DNA of 64,000 nucleotides. It comes from Corynebacterium halotolerans. GTDB lineage: Bacteria > Actinomycetota > Actinomycetes > Mycobacteriales > Mycobacteriaceae. Under the pieces are notes generated by a model, which saw only the letters and a list, made by a program, of their open reading frames with translations, ran no database searches and had not been told where the DNA came from. Location of the stretch: assembly GCF_001056295.1 (NCBI RefSeq), contig NZ_JVMD01000005.1:1-64000 (forward strand), given 5' to 3'. Position numbers and translations under genes: made by a program. Below are positions 9,323 to 20,040 of this stretch, piece after piece (position 1 is the first letter of the stretch; each line of letters starts with the position of its first letter).

Positions 9323-9351
9323 TTGACGAGTGTTCTGGACGGGCGTAGCGT
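9323..9351 (+). promoter_or_regulatory. Sigma-A-type promoter of deoD
   Basis: TTGACG at 9323-9328, a 17-bp spacer, then TAGCGT at 9346-9351. The deoD ATG is at 9445, so the leader is about 85-90 nt, and it contains a copy of the dispersed CCGTCGCAAAGC motif at 9376-9387. Confidence 0.7.
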
Positions 9352-9375
9352 GGGACGCGATACGGCGGATGAGAG

Positions 9376-9387
9376 CCGTCGCAAAGC
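9376..9387 (+). repeat. Dispersed motif CCGTCGCAAAGC (leader of deoD)
   Basis: An exact 12-mer copy within the predicted deoD 5' leader, between the promoter and the Shine-Dalgarno. Confidence 0.75.
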
Positions 9388-9444
9388 GAAGAAAGCCCAC
9401 GCCGCACATTCCACGCCGAAAAGGCCCGATCCGAAGGAGCCCCC

Positions 9445-10161
9445 ATGGCCCGCGAGAGCACCCCGCACATCAACCCGAACGGCGTCGACATCGCCGAGAC
9501 CATCCTCCTGCCCGGCGACCCGCTGCGCGCCAAGTTCATCGCCGAGACCTACCTGGACGACGTCGTGCAGTTCAATTCCGTGCGCAACATGCTCGGGTTC
9601 ACGGGTTCGTACCAGGGCAACCCGGTGTCCGTGATGGGTTCGGGCATGGGCATCCCGTCGATCTCGCTGTACGCGTACGAGCTCATCCACGACTTCGGGG
9701 TGAAGAAGCTGGTGCGCGTCGGCTCCTGTGGCGCGTTCCAGGCCGACATCGACCTCTACGACGTGGTCATCGGCCAGTCGGCGTCGACCGACTCGAACTT
9801 CCTGTCGCAGTACGGCATCCCCGGCACCTACGCGCCGACCGCTTCGTACCGCCTGCTGGAGGACGTCCGCGACCGTGCCCGCGAGCAGGGCGTGAAGACG
9901 CACGTGGGCAACATCCTGTCGTCCGACATCTTCTACAACGACAACCCCGACGCCAACGAGCGCTGGGCGCGCATGGGCGTGCTCGCCGTCGAGATGGAAT
10001 CCGCCGGCCTCTACGCCACCGCCGCGCGCGCCGGCGTCGAGGCGCTGGGCATCTTCACCGTCAGCGACAACATCGTCACCGGCGGCCAGACCACCGCCGA
10101 AGAGCGCCAGACCGCGTTCACCACCATGATGGAGCTCGCGCTCCCGCTGGCGGCGATCTAG
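9445..10161 (+). CDS. deoD: Purine nucleoside phosphorylase, DeoD type
   Basis: 238 residues, the usual length of hexameric DeoD. It cleaves purine (deoxy)nucleosides with phosphate to base and (deoxy)ribose-1-phosphate in salvage. Family blocks are ILLPGDPLRAKFIAETYL, GSGMGIPSISLYAYEL, RVGSCGAFQ and VEMESAGLYATAARAGVEAL, and the catalytic Asp lies in TVSDNI. AAGGAG precedes the ATG by 5 nt. The MFS gene starts 2 nt after its stop, so the pair is an operon that probably imports and degrades nucleosides. Confidence 0.95.
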   Translation: MARESTPHINPNGVDIAETILLPGDPLRAKFIAETYLDDVVQFNSVRNMLGFTGSYQGNPVSVMGSGMGIPSISLYAYELIHDFGVKKLVRVGSCGAFQADIDLYDVVIGQSASTDSNFLSQYGIPGTYAPTASYRLLEDVRDRAREQGVKTHVGNILSSDIFYNDNPDANERWARMGVLAVEMESAGLYATAARAGVEALGIFTVSDNIVTGGQTTAEERQTAFTTMMELALPLAAI

Positions 10162-10163
10162 CC

Positions 10164-12669
<2,506 letters not shown>

Positions 12670-12680
12670 GTTCCCGTCGC

Positions 12681-12720
12681 AAGGCCCGGTCCCGCGGTAC
12701 GCCGCGGGGCCGGGCCTTTT
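12681..12720 (+). terminator. Terminator after nrdF
   Basis: AAGGCCCGGTCCCGCGG (12681-12697) pairs with 12702-12718 with one mismatch, loop TACG, then TTTT. A variant of the dispersed motif (CCCGTCGCAAGGC) directly precedes it. Confidence 0.92.
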
Positions 12721-13180
12721 CGCTTGCCGACGCCGGGGGAAGGCGGGGTGCGGGGGAGTGGGCGCCGCGACGGCCCTTCCGCTAAGGTTGCTCTCAGTTC
12801 CCGGCGGGCGCATCCCGACGGGAACGGTCTCGATGAGGCGAACGTCACACCTCGACCTGGGAGTGATCCGCGAAATTCGCGGGAACTTTCATCGGGGGTG
12901 GAGTGGGGGAGACGGGTGGACCGGCGACCCGCATCACATGGTTTCGGGGCATCGTCGCTGCTTAAGGGAATTCTCAGCAACGTCGACGGCGCCGGCAATC
13001 ATGGCGGGATACCCCCCTCCCCATCGCAGGCCTTAACATTTTCACAGGTCGGGGTTAGACTCGGCCACGTAGCGCGAGGTGGACTCGCATTGGCGCGTCC
13101 ACCTCCTCTAACATCTAGGCAGCAACAAATCTTTGACGACCCTGTGAACACCACGGGGAGTCGCGTAGTCAGGAGGAAGA
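12721..13180 (+). promoter_or_regulatory. Gene-free 460-bp region with the ctaD promoter and leader hairpin
   Basis: No convincing gene is seen. A sigma-A promoter, TTAACA (13033-13038), 17 bp, TAGACT (13056-13061), lies near the 3' end. It gives a leader of roughly 110 nt containing the inverted repeat GAGGTGGAC (13076-13084) / GTCCACCTC (13097-13105). The AGGAGGAAG Shine-Dalgarno lies directly before ATG 13181. The upstream 300 bp are unassigned; an open frame through them has no family resemblance. Confidence 0.65.
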
Positions 13181-14881
13181 ATGACTGCAGTAGCGCCTCG
13201 TCCCGGCCACGAAGTGGCCGCGGCGGAACGGCCCGAGCCGTTCGGGCACGAGCGTAAGGGCAGCTGGGCGTGGGAGATGCTGACCACGACCGACCACAAG
13301 AAGCTGGGCGTCATGTACATCATCATGAGCTTCTCCTTCTTCTTCGTGGGCGGTCTCATGGCACTGCTCATCCGCGCCGAGCTGTTCCAGCCGGGCCTTC
13401 AGTTCCTGTCCAATGAGCAGTTCAACCAGCTCTTCACCATGCACGGCACGGTGATGCTGCTTCTGTTCGGCACCCCGATCGTCTGGGGCTTCGCCAACTA
13501 CATCCTGCCGCTGCAGATCGGCGCGCCGGACGTGGCCTTCCCACGTCTGAACGCCTTCGGCTTCTGGCTGACCACCATCGGCGGCATCCTGATGCTGTCG
13601 GGCTTCCTGACGCCGGGCGGTGCGGCCGACTTCGGTTGGACCATGTACTCCCCGCTGTCTGACTCCATCCACTCCCCGGGCGTCGGCTCGGACCTGTGGA
13701 TCGTCGGCGTCGGCATCGGCGGCGTGGGCACCATCGTGTCCGCCATCAACATGACCACCACCGTCCTGTGCCTCCGTGCGCCGGGCATGACCATGTTCCG
13801 CATGCCGATCTTCACCTGGAACATCCTGGTGACCTCGATCCTGGCCCTGCTGATCTTCCCGATCCTGACCGCCGCCGCCCTCGGCGTGCTGTACGACCGC
13901 AAGCTGGGCGGCCACATCTACGACCCGGCCAACGGCGGCGCCATCATGTGGCAGCACCTGTTCTGGTTCTTCGGCCACCCCGAGGTCTACGTCCTCCTGC
14001 TGCCGTTCGTCGGCATCATCACCGAGGTCGTCCCGGTGTTCTCGCGCAAGCCGCTGTTCGGCTACGCGGGCATGGTCTTCGCCACCCTGTCCATCGCCGG
14101 CCTGTCCATGGCCGTCTGGGCGCACCACATGTTCGTGACCGGCGCGGTCCTGCTGCCGTTCTTCTCGTTCATGACGTTCCTGATCTCGGTCCCGACCGGC
14201 GTGAAGTTCTTCAACTGGCTCGGCACCATGTGGCGCGGCCACATGACGTTCGAGACCCCGATGACCTTCGCCCTCGGCTTCATCGTGACCTTCCTGTTCG
14301 GTGGCCTGACCGGCATCATGCTGGCCTCCCCGCCGCTGGACTTCCACATCTCGGACACCTACTTCGTGGTGGCGCACTTCCACTACACCCTGTTCGGCAC
14401 CCTGGTGTTCGCCTCCTACTCGGGCGTGTACTTCTGGTTCCCGAAGATGACCGGCCGCATGCTGGACGAGAAGCTGGGCCACGTCCACTTCTGGCTCACC
14501 TTCGTCGGCTTCAACCTGACCTTCCTGGTTCAGCACTGGCTGGGCAACGAGGGCATGCCGCGCCGCTACGCGGACTACCTCGAGTCCGACGGCTTCACCA
14601 CCCTGAACATGATCTCCACGGTCGGCGCCGCCATCCTGGGCGTCTCGGTCCTGCCGTTCATCTGGAACGTGTTCAAGTCCTGGCGTTACGGCGAGGTCGT
14701 CACCGTCGACGACCCGTGGGGCTACGGCAACTCCCTCGAGTGGGCGACCTCCTGCCCGCCGCCGCGCCACAACTTCACCTCCATGCCGCGAATCCGCTCC
14801 GAGCGCCCCGCGTTCGAGCTGCACTACCCGCACATGGTCGAGCGCATGCGCGCCGAGGCTCACGTCGGCCGCCAGCTCTAA
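13181..14881 (+). CDS. ctaD: Cytochrome c oxidase subunit I (aa3-type)
   Basis: 566 residues, twelve membrane helices. It is the catalytic subunit of the terminal oxidase; it holds haem a and the haem a3-CuB site and pumps protons. Visible ligands and channels are the haem a His in [13 protein letters not shown], the His-Tyr cross-link motif [14 protein letters not shown], the paired CuB histidines in WAHHMF, and the a3/a histidines in [11 protein letters not shown]. Neighbouring serB repeats the ctaD-serB order of mycobacteria and corynebacteria. A terminator separates them. Confidence 0.98.
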   Translation: MTAVAPRPGHEVAAAERPEPFGHERKGSWAWEMLTTTDHKKLGVMYIIMSFSFFFVGGLMALLIRAELFQPGLQFLSNEQFNQLFTMHGTVMLLLFGTPIVWGFANYILPLQIGAPDVAFPRLNAFGFWLTTIGGILMLSGFLTPGGAADFGWTMYSPLSDSIHSPGVGSDLWIVGVGIGGVGTIVSAINMTTTVLCLRAPGMTMFRMPIFTWNILVTSILALLIFPILTAAALGVLYDRKLGGHIYDPANGGAIMWQHLFWFFGHPEVYVLLLPFVGIITEVVPVFSRKPLFGYAGMVFATLSIAGLSMAVWAHHMFVTGAVLLPFFSFMTFLISVPTGVKFFNWLGTMWRGHMTFETPMTFALGFIVTFLFGGLTGIMLASPPLDFHISDTYFVVAHFHYTLFGTLVFASYSGVYFWFPKMTGRMLDEKLGHVHFWLTFVGFNLTFLVQHWLGNEGMPRRYADYLESDGFTTLNMISTVGAAILGVSVLPFIWNVFKSWRYGEVVTVDDPWGYGNSLEWATSCPPPRHNFTSMPRIRSERPAFELHYPHMVERMRAEAHVGRQL

Positions 14882-14919
14882 GGTGACGAAGCTGCACTAG
14901 ACTACGCGTCACGAAGACA

Positions 14920-14952
14920 GGCCCCCGCTGGTTCCTCCCGGCGGGGGCCTTC
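14920..14952 (+). terminator. Terminator after ctaD
   Basis: GGCCCCCGC (14920-14928) and GCGGGGGCC (14941-14949) form a perfect stem, followed by TTCGT. The U-run is short. Confidence 0.75.
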
Positions 14953-15011
14953 GTCGTGCTCGAAAAGGGTCTTCCACCGGCCCCGGAGTCGAGGGGCGCG
15001 CGGTGACATGG

Positions 15012-15017
15012 GATAAT
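15012..15017 (+). promoter_or_regulatory. -10 hexamer GATAAT for leaderless serB
   Basis: GATAAT is followed by 6 nt and the GTG at 15024. This supports that GTG over the in-frame GTG at 15003, which would sit upstream of the -10. Confidence 0.55.
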
Positions 15018-15023
15018 CGCGGC

Positions 15024-16319
15024 GTGCAGAACAAGGTTGATGTCCCCGCAGCCCCCGAAGCCGCCGACCCGACCCTGGAGACGGTGACCCTCCCCGAGGG
15101 GCTCGTCCCCGCGGTGGTCACCGCCACCGGACCGGACCGCCCCGGCGTCTCCGCCTCCTTCTTCCGGGTGCTCGCCGCACACGGCGCGCAGGTGCTCGAC
15201 GTCGAGCAGTCGCTGTTCCGCTCGCGGCTGTCGCTCGGCGCGCTCGTGGGCGTCGCCCCGGATCGGCTGGAGGTCCTCGCCGCCGGCCTGACTGACACCC
15301 TGCGCGGGCACGGCGTGACCGTGGAAGTCTCGGTCGACGGCGTGGAGTCGACCCGCCACGCCTCCTCGCACGCCGTCGTGGTGCTGGGCAACCCGCTCAC
15401 TGCGGAGGACATCTCGCGCATCGGCCAGACTCTGGCGGATTATGGCGCGAACATCGACACCATCCGCGGCATCGCGGACTACCCGGTCACGGGCCTCGAG
15501 CTGAAGGTGTCCATCCCGGACCCGAAGCCGGGCGCCGGCATCCCGGTGCGCAAGGCGCTGGCCGAGCTCGCCCTGGCGCAGAAGATCGACATCGCCATCG
15601 AACGCGACGGCCTGCAGCGTCGCTCGAAGCGGCTGATCTGCTTCGACGTCGACTCGACGCTGATCACGGGCGAGGTCATCGAAATGCTGGCCGCCCACGC
15701 CGGCCGTGAAGCCGAGGTCGCCGCAGTCACCGAGCGGGCCATGCGCGGCGAACTCGACTTCGCCGAGTCCCTCCACGAGCGGGTGAAGGCGCTGGAGGGG
15801 CTGCCGGAATCGGTGCTGAAGGAGGTCTCGGAGTCGATCGTCCTGACGCCGGGCGCCCGCACCACCATCCGCACGCTCAAGCGCCTCGGCTACAAGGCCG
15901 GCGCTGTGTCGGGCGGCTTCATCCAGATTCTCGAGCCGCTGGCGAAGGAACTGGACCTCGACTTCTACCGGGCCAACACCCTCGAGATCGTCGACGGGAA
16001 GCTCACCGGCCGCGTCATCGGCGACGTCATCGACCGCCAGGAGAAGGCCCGCAGCCTCAAGCGCTTCGCGGAGGAGTCCGGCCTGCAGATGCACCAGACC
16101 GTCGCGGTCGGCGACGGCGCCAACGACATAGACATGCTGTCGGTCGCCGGCCTGGGCATCGCCTTCAACGCCAAGCCGGCGCTGAAGGAGATCGCGGACA
16201 CGTCGGTGAACACGCCGTTCCTGGACGAGGTCCTGTTCATCCTCGGGGTTTCCCGCGATGAGATCGACCACGCCGACCTGGAGGACGGCACGTTCCGCCG
16301 CGTTCCGCTCGAGCAGTGA
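15024..16319 (+). CDS. serB: Phosphoserine phosphatase with N-terminal ACT domains
   Basis: 431 residues from GTG 15024. It hydrolyses O-phosphoserine to serine, the last step of serine synthesis. The N-terminal half holds two ACT-like regulatory units (VTATGPDRPGVSASFFRVLA, and VVVLGNPLTAEDISRIGQTL). The HAD catalytic domain begins at ICFDVDSTL (nucleophile Asp, acid Asp), followed by GGFIQI and VGDGANDIDML. The layout matches M. tuberculosis SerB2. The stop overlaps the ATG of the next gene (TGATG), so the two are translationally coupled. Confidence 0.95.
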   Translation: MQNKVDVPAAPEAADPTLETVTLPEGLVPAVVTATGPDRPGVSASFFRVLAAHGAQVLDVEQSLFRSRLSLGALVGVAPDRLEVLAAGLTDTLRGHGVTVEVSVDGVESTRHASSHAVVVLGNPLTAEDISRIGQTLADYGANIDTIRGIADYPVTGLELKVSIPDPKPGAGIPVRKALAELALAQKIDIAIERDGLQRRSKRLICFDVDSTLITGEVIEMLAAHAGREAEVAAVTERAMRGELDFAESLHERVKALEGLPESVLKEVSESIVLTPGARTTIRTLKRLGYKAGAVSGGFIQILEPLAKELDLDFYRANTLEIVDGKLTGRVIGDVIDRQEKARSLKRFAEESGLQMHQTVAVGDGANDIDMLSVAGLGIAFNAKPALKEIADTSVNTPFLDEVLFILGVSRDEIDHADLEDGTFRRVPLEQ

Positions 16320-17101
16320 TGCCGCTTAACGACGGCGCGCTTCACGACGGACAAGTGCCCGACTGGTTCGGCGATGCGCACGCGGCGCTGCGGAAGCCGA
16401 TGAGGGGCGACCCCGGCGAGGAGGTGCCGTGGTCGATGCCGATCATCCTGCACATCCCCAAGCAGGACCGGCCCGACCGCACGGAGCTTCTGGAGGCCGC
16501 CGCGACGGCCGTCGTGGCGTGCTGCCTCGACGAACGAGCGGCCGGCGCCCCGGATTCACGGTACGCCCAGGATCTGCGCTCGTGGTACGGCGCCCGCATC
16601 CGGAAGATCGCCCGCCGCGCGCGCAATGCCCAGTGGCACCGCGTGCAGGAGCTGCCCGGGGTCACGGCGACGATCGGCGGTGCTTCGGCCCGGGCGCTGA
16701 CGCCGGGACCGGTGGGGGAGGAGGACGCGGTCGTCGCAAAGCTCCAGATCGGGGGAACCGACCTGCCGCCGTCGGATCAGCCCGCCGCGGACACCGGGGA
16801 CTCGGGTGTGCCGACCATCTGGGTCGACGCGGACCTGGGCATGACGGTGGGGAAGGCCGCGGCGCAGGTCGGCCACGGGTCGATGCTGCTGGCCGCGGTG
16901 CTCGGCCCGGAAGCCGCGTGGGCGTGGGCCCGCGACGGCTTTCCGCTGCGGTTGCGGGAAATCGACGGCGGCCTCGATGCCGTGCCGGGTGCGGAAGGCG
17001 CCGACGTCGTCGTCCGCGACGCCGGTTTCACCGAAATAGCGCCCGGCGCCGCGACGGTGCTGGTCACGGGCGGGCGCTACTCGCGGGGCCAGGCGTGGTG
17101 A
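16319..17101 (+). CDS. PTH2-type peptidyl-tRNA hydrolase domain protein
   Basis: 260 residues, starting in the TGATG overlap with serB. The C-terminal 100 residues look like the archaeal/eukaryotic-type Pth2 fold: a strand then VGKAAAQVGHGSMLLAAVLG (compare the conserved K-x-AAQ-x-x-H), followed by D-A-G-F-T-E and a final TVL strand. Pth2 enzymes release peptides from stalled peptidyl-tRNA. The N-terminal 150 residues are an extension with no recognised domain. Actinobacteria also carry the bacterial Pth1, so this may be a secondary or modified enzyme. It is convergent with the ligase gene. Confidence 0.75.
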   Translation: MPLNDGALHDGQVPDWFGDAHAALRKPMRGDPGEEVPWSMPIILHIPKQDRPDRTELLEAAATAVVACCLDERAAGAPDSRYAQDLRSWYGARIRKIARRARNAQWHRVQELPGVTATIGGASARALTPGPVGEEDAVVAKLQIGGTDLPPSDQPAADTGDSGVPTIWVDADLGMTVGKAAAQVGHGSMLLAAVLGPEAAWAWARDGFPLRLREIDGGLDAVPGAEGADVVVRDAGFTEIAPGAATVLVTGGRYSRGQAW

Positions 17102-17116
17102 TCTGGGCGCGGTGGT

Positions 17117-18697
17117 TCAGGCGCGGGCCGCTTCCATCGCCTTGAGGTCCTTGCGCAGGATCTTGCCCGTCGCGGACTTCGGGATGGCCTCGAGGAACTC
17201 CACGGCGCGGACCTTCTTGTACGGGGCGACGCGCTGCTCGACGAACTCGATGACGTCGTCGGCGGTCAGGCCGGAGTCCGGATGCGGGACGACGTAGGCC
17301 TTGGGGATCTCCTCGCCGTCGCGGCCGATGATGCCCGAGCACGCGGCGTCGGCGATGGCCGGGTGCTCCAGCAGGACGGCTTCCAGCTCGGCGGGCGCGA
17401 CCTGGTAGCCCTTGTACTTGATCAGCTCCTTGAGCCTGTCGACGATGAAAACGTCGCCGTTGGCGTCGATCTCCGCCATGTCGCCGGTGCGCAGCCAGCC
17501 GTCGACGATGGTGTCGGCGGTGGCCTCCTCGTTGTTCAGGTAGCCGAGCATGACCTGGGGGCCGCGGACCCACAGTTCGCCGGACCGCGAACGGCCTTCG
17601 GCGGGGCGGGGGATCTCGGGGAGGTCGTCGTCGGCGACGTCGACGATCTTGAACTCCGTGTTGCACACCGCCGGGCCGATGGAATCCAGCGGCGAATCGT
17701 GGCCGACCCGCAGGTGCGACACCGGCGACATCTCGGTCATGCCGTAGCCCTGCGCCATGACGCAGCCGAGGCGCTTTTCCACCTGCGCCGCCAGATCGGC
17801 CTGGAGGGACGCGGCGCCGGAGAGCATCGTCTGCAGCGAGGAGGTGTCGTAGGCGTCGACGGCGGGGTGCTTGGCCAGGCCGACGGCGATCGGCGGGGCG
17901 ATGAACGCGAAGGTCGCCTTGTGGTCCTGGATGAGCTCCAGGAAGTCGCCGAGGTCGAACTTCGCCATCGTGTATTGGGTGGCGCGCAGGCGCAGCAGCA
18001 GGTTGAGCAGCGCGTTCATGCCGTAGATGTGGAAGAACAGCAGCGGCGTAATGGCGACGGTGTCGGAGCCGAGGATCGACGGCGTCAGGTCGACGACCTG
18101 CGCCATGTTGGCCACGAGGTTCGTGTGCGAGAGCATGACGCCCTTGGGCACGCCGGTGGTGCCGGAGGAGAACGGGATCACCGCGACGTCGCGCGACGGG
18201 TCGATGTCCTGTTCGGGGGCCGCGTGGCCCTCGGCGATCAGCTCGGCGATGCCGTGGACGCCGGTCAGGCCGATCACCTGGTCCTCGGAGAATCCGGCGT
18301 TCTCGGCGCCGTGGGTGCCGGCCCAGCCGATGGCGGAGGTGGTCAGGATCATCTTCGCCCCCGACGCCTTGAGCTGCTTGGCGACGTCTTCCGCGGTCGC
18401 GAGCGTGGCCACCGTCGTGACCGTCGCGTTGGCGCGGAGGATGCCGTGGAACGCCACGGCGAAGGTGGTGGAGTTCGGGCAGTGCAGGGCCACGACGTCC
18501 CCCTTGCCGATCCCGCGGTGGGCGAGCGCGCCGGCGAAGGCCTCGATCATCGACTTCAGCTCGGAGTACGTGGTGGCCGCGCCGGAGTCGACGATGGCGG
18601 GCTTGTCGGCGAATTCGGGGGCGATGTCGCCGAAAATGTAATCGAAGATCGATTCGTCGGGGATGATGACGTCGGGGTTCGGGCTGCTCTGCGGCAT
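17117..18697 (-). CDS. Acyl-CoA ligase (AMP-binding; 4-coumarate/fatty acyl-CoA ligase-like)
   Basis: 526 residues. It activates a carboxylic acid with ATP and ligates CoA. All core motifs of the ANL superfamily are present: A3 IPFSSGTTGVPKGVMLSH, A5 QGYGMTEMSP, A7 WLRTGDMAEID, A8 FIVDRLKELIKYKGYQVAP and A10 PKSATGKILRKDL with the catalytic lysine. The sequence is closest in style to 4-coumarate-CoA ligase-like FadD proteins; chain length or aromatic preference cannot be read. The start at 18697 (MPQSSPNPD) has a GGAGGA Shine-Dalgarno. A divergent TetR gene and two palindromes in the 198-bp gap suggest local control. Confidence 0.92.
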   Translation of the reverse strand: MPQSSPNPDVIIPDESIFDYIFGDIAPEFADKPAIVDSGAATTYSELKSMIEAFAGALAHRGIGKGDVVALHCPNSTTFAVAFHGILRANATVTTVATLATAEDVAKQLKASGAKMILTTSAIGWAGTHGAENAGFSEDQVIGLTGVHGIAELIAEGHAAPEQDIDPSRDVAVIPFSSGTTGVPKGVMLSHTNLVANMAQVVDLTPSILGSDTVAITPLLFFHIYGMNALLNLLLRLRATQYTMAKFDLGDFLELIQDHKATFAFIAPPIAVGLAKHPAVDAYDTSSLQTMLSGAASLQADLAAQVEKRLGCVMAQGYGMTEMSPVSHLRVGHDSPLDSIGPAVCNTEFKIVDVADDDLPEIPRPAEGRSRSGELWVRGPQVMLGYLNNEEATADTIVDGWLRTGDMAEIDANGDVFIVDRLKELIKYKGYQVAPAELEAVLLEHPAIADAACSGIIGRDGEEIPKAYVVPHPDSGLTADDVIEFVEQRVAPYKKVRAVEFLEAIPKSATGKILRKDLKAMEAARA

Positions 18698-18747
18698 TGT
18701 TCCTCCGTGTGGGCTCTGGTTGCGGCGTGGGCCGCGGGCGCGGACCA

Positions 18748-18763
18748 TGTGTGATGGGTCACA
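18748..18763. promoter_or_regulatory. GlxR/CRP-like site upstream of the acyl-CoA ligase
   Basis: TGTGTGATGGGTCACA matches TGTGA-N6-TCACA with one mismatch. GlxR is the cAMP-responsive global regulator of corynebacteria. The site is about 50 bp before the ligase ATG; it may overlap the promoter and repress. Confidence 0.6.
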
Positions 18764-18787
18764 ATCGTCCTTGTCGGGCGATCGTAA

Positions 18788-18803
18788 CTGAACCCCGATT
18801 CAG
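18788..18803. promoter_or_regulatory. Candidate TetR operator CTGAA-N6-TTCAG
   Basis: A perfect 5-bp inverted repeat with a 6-bp spacer in the divergent ligase/TetR gap. It is a plausible operator for the adjacent TetR protein, by position only. Confidence 0.4.
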
Positions 18804-18895
18804 GAACCAGGTTTTCGGCCGGGAACGTGGCGGCGGGACGACGGCGGTACGGCGCCGGTACGGACGGCGGCAGTGCGGTGGTGAAAGGAGAGGCG

Positions 18896-19531
18896 ATGGC
18901 GAAGGCCGATGAGCGGCGGGCGACGATCCTCGCCGCCGCGCGGACGGTGTTCGTGCGCGACGGCTATCCCGGCGCGAAGCTGACGGTCGTGGCCGAGGAG
19001 GCCGGCTGTTCCGTCGGCACGCTGTACACGTATTTCCGCGACCGCGACGACCTGCTCGAGGCGGTCCTGCGCGGGGCCGAGGAGGAGATGCGCCACGCCC
19101 GCGCCATCCGGCGGGGAAATGGCGGAGGGGGCACGCCGGCCGAGCGGATCGCCGTGGCCAACCGCGCGTACCTGGAGGCCTACCGCCGCAATGCGCGGGT
19201 CATGGCGTTGCTGGAGCAGGTGTCGCAGGTGCATCCGGGTTTCCGGGAGTTGCGCGTGCGGCGGGCCCGCGACTTCGTCGCCCGCAATGCGCGCGCGCTG
19301 GACGTGCTCCGCGACGACGGCGCAATCGACGCCGACGTGGACGTGCCGATGATGGCCGCGGCGCTGTCGGCGATGGTCTCGCGCCTCTCCTATGCGGCGT
19401 GGGTGAACGGTTCGTACCCCGATGACGATGAAACCCTCGAGCGGATCCTGGCCACGGTCAACCGTGTCTGGTGGGCGTCGCTCGGGCTCGAGGCGTCGGA
19501 GGGCGGGGACGCGGGCGTCGAAAAGCAGTGA
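18896..19531 (+). CDS. TetR-family regulator divergent from the acyl-CoA ligase
   Basis: 211 residues. The helix-turn-helix is at about residues 8-55 (ATILAAARTVFVRDGYPGAK, then AEEAGCSVGTLYTYFRDRDD). The C-terminal ligand domain is all-helical, like FadR/AcrR-type actinobacterial regulators. ATG 18896 has an AAAGGAGAGG Shine-Dalgarno. It is divergent from the ligase, so regulation of that gene in response to an acyl-CoA or aromatic acid is a reasonable inference. It is convergent with the 19555-19860 gene. Confidence 0.85.
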   Translation: MAKADERRATILAAARTVFVRDGYPGAKLTVVAEEAGCSVGTLYTYFRDRDDLLEAVLRGAEEEMRHARAIRRGNGGGGTPAERIAVANRAYLEAYRRNARVMALLEQVSQVHPGFRELRVRRARDFVARNARALDVLRDDGAIDADVDVPMMAAALSAMVSRLSYAAWVNGSYPDDDETLERILATVNRVWWASLGLEASEGGDAGVEKQ

Positions 19532-19554
19532 CGGCCGGCTGCGGGCGGGCCGAA

Positions 19555-19860
19555 CTATTCCTTCTGCGCTGAATCCACGGAAACGTCGTACGAACGGTGG
19601 GGGCAGCGCGAAACGGAGTAGTTCACCTGGAATCGAAGCTCCGAAATCGCGAAATCGTCGACGCGTCGCTCGAACACGAACTCCCTGCCCGGGGGGATCA
19701 CCTCCCATGATTCGACCCATGTCGCCTGGCTTCCGCGATGGTTGACCGTCAAGCCATTGAGGTTTTCCGCGGTTACGTCCCCGATGGGGAATTGCCCGTC
19801 ATTCCTGATGACGATTTGATCATTGCCTTTGGCGATGATGCGGACATCCGCTTCTCCCAT
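19555..19860 (-). CDS. Unrecognised 101-residue protein
   Basis: Not recognised. The translation (starting MGEADVRIIAKGNDQIVIRN) reads as mainly beta-strand: short alternating hydrophobic strands such as IVIRNDGQFPIGDVT, GREFVFERRVDDFAISELRF and QVNYSVSRCP. No signal peptide or membrane segment is seen. The start is well supported by GGAGGA followed by six nt and ATG 19860. The bases are AT-richer than in the neighbours (for example 19780-19860), hinting at recent acquisition. It could be an immunoglobulin-like or carbohydrate-binding-like fold; this is only an impression. Confidence 0.7.
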   Translation of the reverse strand: MGEADVRIIAKGNDQIVIRNDGQFPIGDVTAENLNGLTVNHRGSQATWVESWEVIPPGREFVFERRVDDFAISELRFQVNYSVSRCPHRSYDVSVDSAQKE

Positions 19861-20040
19861 GGGGATTCCTCCGTTTGATCCATGCCCCAAGGTGGTCGGC
19901 GGCACAGGGCTCTCCGTAGATGATGAAAGAGGCCGGTCGTCCCAGTCAATCGGCATGACTGCACGCCGCGAACTCCGCCGATACCGTGGAGGGGGAAGCC
20001 ACCGCGCGGCGGAGGCGGCAACGGAGAAAGGCGAGAACCG

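Noticed and set aside
12724-13257. Open frame crossing the ctaD leader
   Set aside because: No homology, no suitable start signal, and it runs through the sigma-A promoter and into ctaD in another frame.
13169-14863. A 564-codon frame antisense to ctaD
   Set aside because: Composition is His/Asp/Gly/Val-rich without structure and it mirrors ctaD exactly; not a gene.
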